DNA of 64,000 nt from Elephas maximus indicus (lineage: Eukaryota; Chordata; Mammalia; Proboscidea; Elephantidae), in NCBI RefSeq assembly GCF_024166365.1, contig NC_064820.1:136668001-136732000 (forward strand), written 5' to 3'. The position numbers were made by a program, and so were the translations under genes. The notes below the pieces were generated by a model that saw only the letters and a program-made list of their open reading frames with translations, had not been told where the DNA came from and ran no database searches. Shown here in pieces: positions 58,326 through 64,000 of this stretch (the first letter of the stretch is position 1; the number at the start of each line of letters is the position of its first letter).

Positions 58326-58869
58326 CTGTAACTTGTTTTATAAAAATTTTAACCATTTAGGTGTTTTTGGTAGAAATAGACTAGATTTTTCTTATTCTAA
58401 TTGTAGCCTATTCTTTTAAGTTTGGCAGTTTTTTCATTTTTCTTTGTGGTTTAAAACATGGTCAGTTTTTCTGAATATTTAAGAAGATATTTAAGAAAAT
58501 ATTTAAAAAGAACATGCTTTCTCTGTCCATTTGTCATTAAATTGGATCTATATAACGTGCTCATGATTGTTAAAATAGATAGTAAATTCTTCTATGTAAT
58601 TACTTATTTTTTTACTTGATCTGTTGGTTTCTGAAAAGGATGGGTTAAAGTGCTTATCATAGCTGTGGCTTCATTAGTATTTCTTTATAGTTCCATTTAA
58701 GAAATATTTTGTTAGAAGACTAAAAATTTATTAGTGTTTTATCTTGTTTTGGAGGTATACCTTTTCTCAAAAAATTTGTTAATGTATTGAGTATTTTTTG
58801 ATTCTTATATAACTGATTTCTTATTATATCATTTGCTAGGTATAGATAATTGTCATTTTCTTACATTTT
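58326..58869. other. Unannotated AT-rich interval
   Basis: Nothing recognised. Confidence 0.45.
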
Positions 58870-60110
58870 TATTTTAAAATAATTTCAAGCTTATTAAAAG
58901 TTGCAAGGATAATACAAAGGATCCTTTATCTCCTTCACCCAGATTCTTCAAATGCTAACATTTATAACAGTTGCTTTATCGTTCTCTTAGTCTCTCTTGC
59001 CAAGCCAGAGTCACACATTGTATTTAGTTGTCATGATTCTTTAGGCTCCTTTAATCTGGAACAACTTCCCAATCTTTGTCTTCACAACTTTAGCATTCTT
59101 GTTGAGTATAAGCCGTTTGTTTTGGAGAATATCCCACAATTTGGATTCATGATGGTTAAATTAAGTTTATGCATTTTTGGCAGGGGTGCCACTAAAGTGA
59201 TGTAGTTTTCTTCTCAGTGCAGCGTATCAGAAGGCACATGATATGATTCATGCCCTTCCTGGTGATATTAACTTGGATCACTTGATTAAGGTGACGCCTC
59301 CCAGGTATCTGCACTGTGAACTCACTATACGTATCTTTGTATATAATAATTACTTTATGGTGAGACATTTTGAGACTATTTAAATATTCTGTTACTTCTG
59401 AAACTTTCGCTCACTGATTTTAACTTCTATGGATGATTTTTGCCTAAATCAATTATTATCATGATGATTGCTGAATGGTAATTTTCTAATACTCCTTCTA
59501 AATTTATTAGAGAAGAGCTTTCCCTTCTTATTCATTCATTTATATAAGTGTGGGTTCGTACTACTTTTTTTACTATCATTATACATTTTTGAAGTTCAAA
59601 ATGTCTCAGATTTGACTAGAGTGTCTTCCTTCAAATTGACTCTTGTGTCCTTTTGACATATCCTTATTATTCTTTGAGCATTTCTGACAGGTTCACCTGG
59701 TACTTTACCAAGTTCTAGAAGTCGCCCATTTTCTGAGAAATCATGGTTTGTTTTAATGAAAACAGGACTTAGAAACCAAGGCCCGGGCTCTACATGGATT
59801 TATCATTATTGGGGTGTCATTTCTCCTAAGCTGTCTCAGTGAACAAAGGGAGGGAATATACGCATACACACACACATCGAAATCATGACTTATGTTGATA
59901 TCTCCAATTGGACAACACAAATTCTCCCTTTCCATAACCATAACTACCCGTCTGTGAGAAAACTGACTTAATTATTCACAATAAATTTATTTTCTTAATT
60001 TTAATATACATATTTATTAAAAGATTTCTTACCCATAGTAGTGTAGAATACACATCTACTAAATATATTTCAATATTTTGTTGCAGTTCTTTTGTATTTA
60101 GCCTGAGTTT
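58870..60110 (-). mobile_element. Old L1M-type fragment, non-coding end
   Basis: Antisense text characteristic of an L1M 3' region: TTATGCATTTTTGGCAGGGG, CTTCTCAGTGCAGCGTATCA, GGATCACTTGATTAAGGTGA, GAGAAGAGCTTTCCCTTCTT. The right edge is approximate. Confidence 0.72.
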
Positions 60111-60759
60111 ATATAGTCAAAATGCTATATTCAAGTATTACATAGATTAAGAAGTCCTCCACCCCATTTACAAAGGTACAAAATTAGGCATTATTACTAT
60201 TACTCTCCTTTACTGTCAATGTTTATTTACATTTACTGCCATATCTGCCACCTTGAGTTTTTTCCGTATCTGCCACCTTGAGTTTTTTTTTTGTTTTTCA
60301 TTTTATTTTTGAAAGATGGAGGTACTTGTTGCTTTCTCTACCACTTGTGAGACCAGTAATATCTCTAATAATGTGTAATTTTAAGGCTTCATTGTTCTGC
60401 CTCTGAAAGGTCTCATATTCACAGAAACAGAGCGCCACTCTTTGTTTTCAAATTTATTGAGTGTATTGGATTCAGTATTATCTTCTGATGGTAGTCCAAT
60501 ATTCTGCACCATAATAATTGAATAAAATGCCTTTTTACTTCTGAGATTTTAAGAATTTACTGTTCCTTTTTCTGTAGCTGATTATACTGCTTAAATATAT
60601 TTCTCATTATACTCTTTCTTTTAAATTAAGTTGCTCGGTCATTTTATTATTCAAATTTTCCTTGATTCCTGCCCCCAAACAACCCAGTGATTTCTGCCAG
60701 AGTTCTAATATTTTTAATTGCCCTTCCTGATCCTTTATAATTATTTATGGCTCTTTATA
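60111..60759. other. Unannotated interval
   Basis: A duplicated word, ATCTGCCACCTTGAGTTTTT, occurs near 60243 and 60268. It may still be the decayed L1M copy. Confidence 0.4.

Positions 60760-64000
<3,241 letters not shown>

Overview
This is a window of mammalian nuclear DNA, and its repeats point to an afrotherian, most likely a paenungulate (elephant, manatee or hyrax; I lean to elephant). It holds many tRNA-derived SINEs of the AfroSINE type, several copies lacking a 45-nt central block (the published mark of the paenungulate HSP subfamily), BovB-like RTE LINEs whose 3' end matches the AfroSINE tail, and L1s of several ages. Nothing in it is bacterial, so there are no operons or CRISPR arrays.

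The window has one clear host gene: an intact, intronless gene for mitochondrial ferritin (FTMT) on the minus strand at 4439-5164, with a GC-rich 5' flank to its right and a poly(A) signal at 4304-4309. Everything to the right of its promoter looks like intergenic desert filled with mobile elements.

Layout. 1-3707: the 3' half of a young L1 whose ORF2 is open from the first base to its stop, ending in a clean poly(A) about 600 bp from the FTMT poly(A) signal and convergent with it. 3708-6124: FTMT and flanks. 6125-22036: a 16-kb repeat nest, almost all L1 and RTE on the minus strand. Within it a nearly full-length L1 (10200-17886) has inserted into the ORF2 of an older L1 (8691-10199 plus 17887-22036), and the older L1 has a 5' UTR built of tandem purine-rich units. 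22037-31190: MIR, L2, SINEs, a decayed ERVL-type pol remnant, a short internally deleted RTE, a MaLR LTR and nested Tigger-like DNA transposons. 31190-44090: long unannotated stretches, an RTE 3' end, an MLT1-type LTR split by another LTR and by a SINE, a second LTR of that family with a long AT tract, a 2.1-kb dead L1 and a second MaLR LTR. 44091-60760: scattered L2, MIR, MER5, AfroSINE and RTE copies, including a second copy of the internally deleted RTE with the same internal junction. 60760-64000: a dead, 5'-truncated L1 running off the right edge.

The parts most worth following up are the possibly intact L1 at the left edge, the short RTE derivative seen twice with the same junction, the tandem units in the old L1 5' UTR, and the direct and inverted repeat at 26313-26374. 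All repeat names come from recognition by eye; none was confirmed by a database search.
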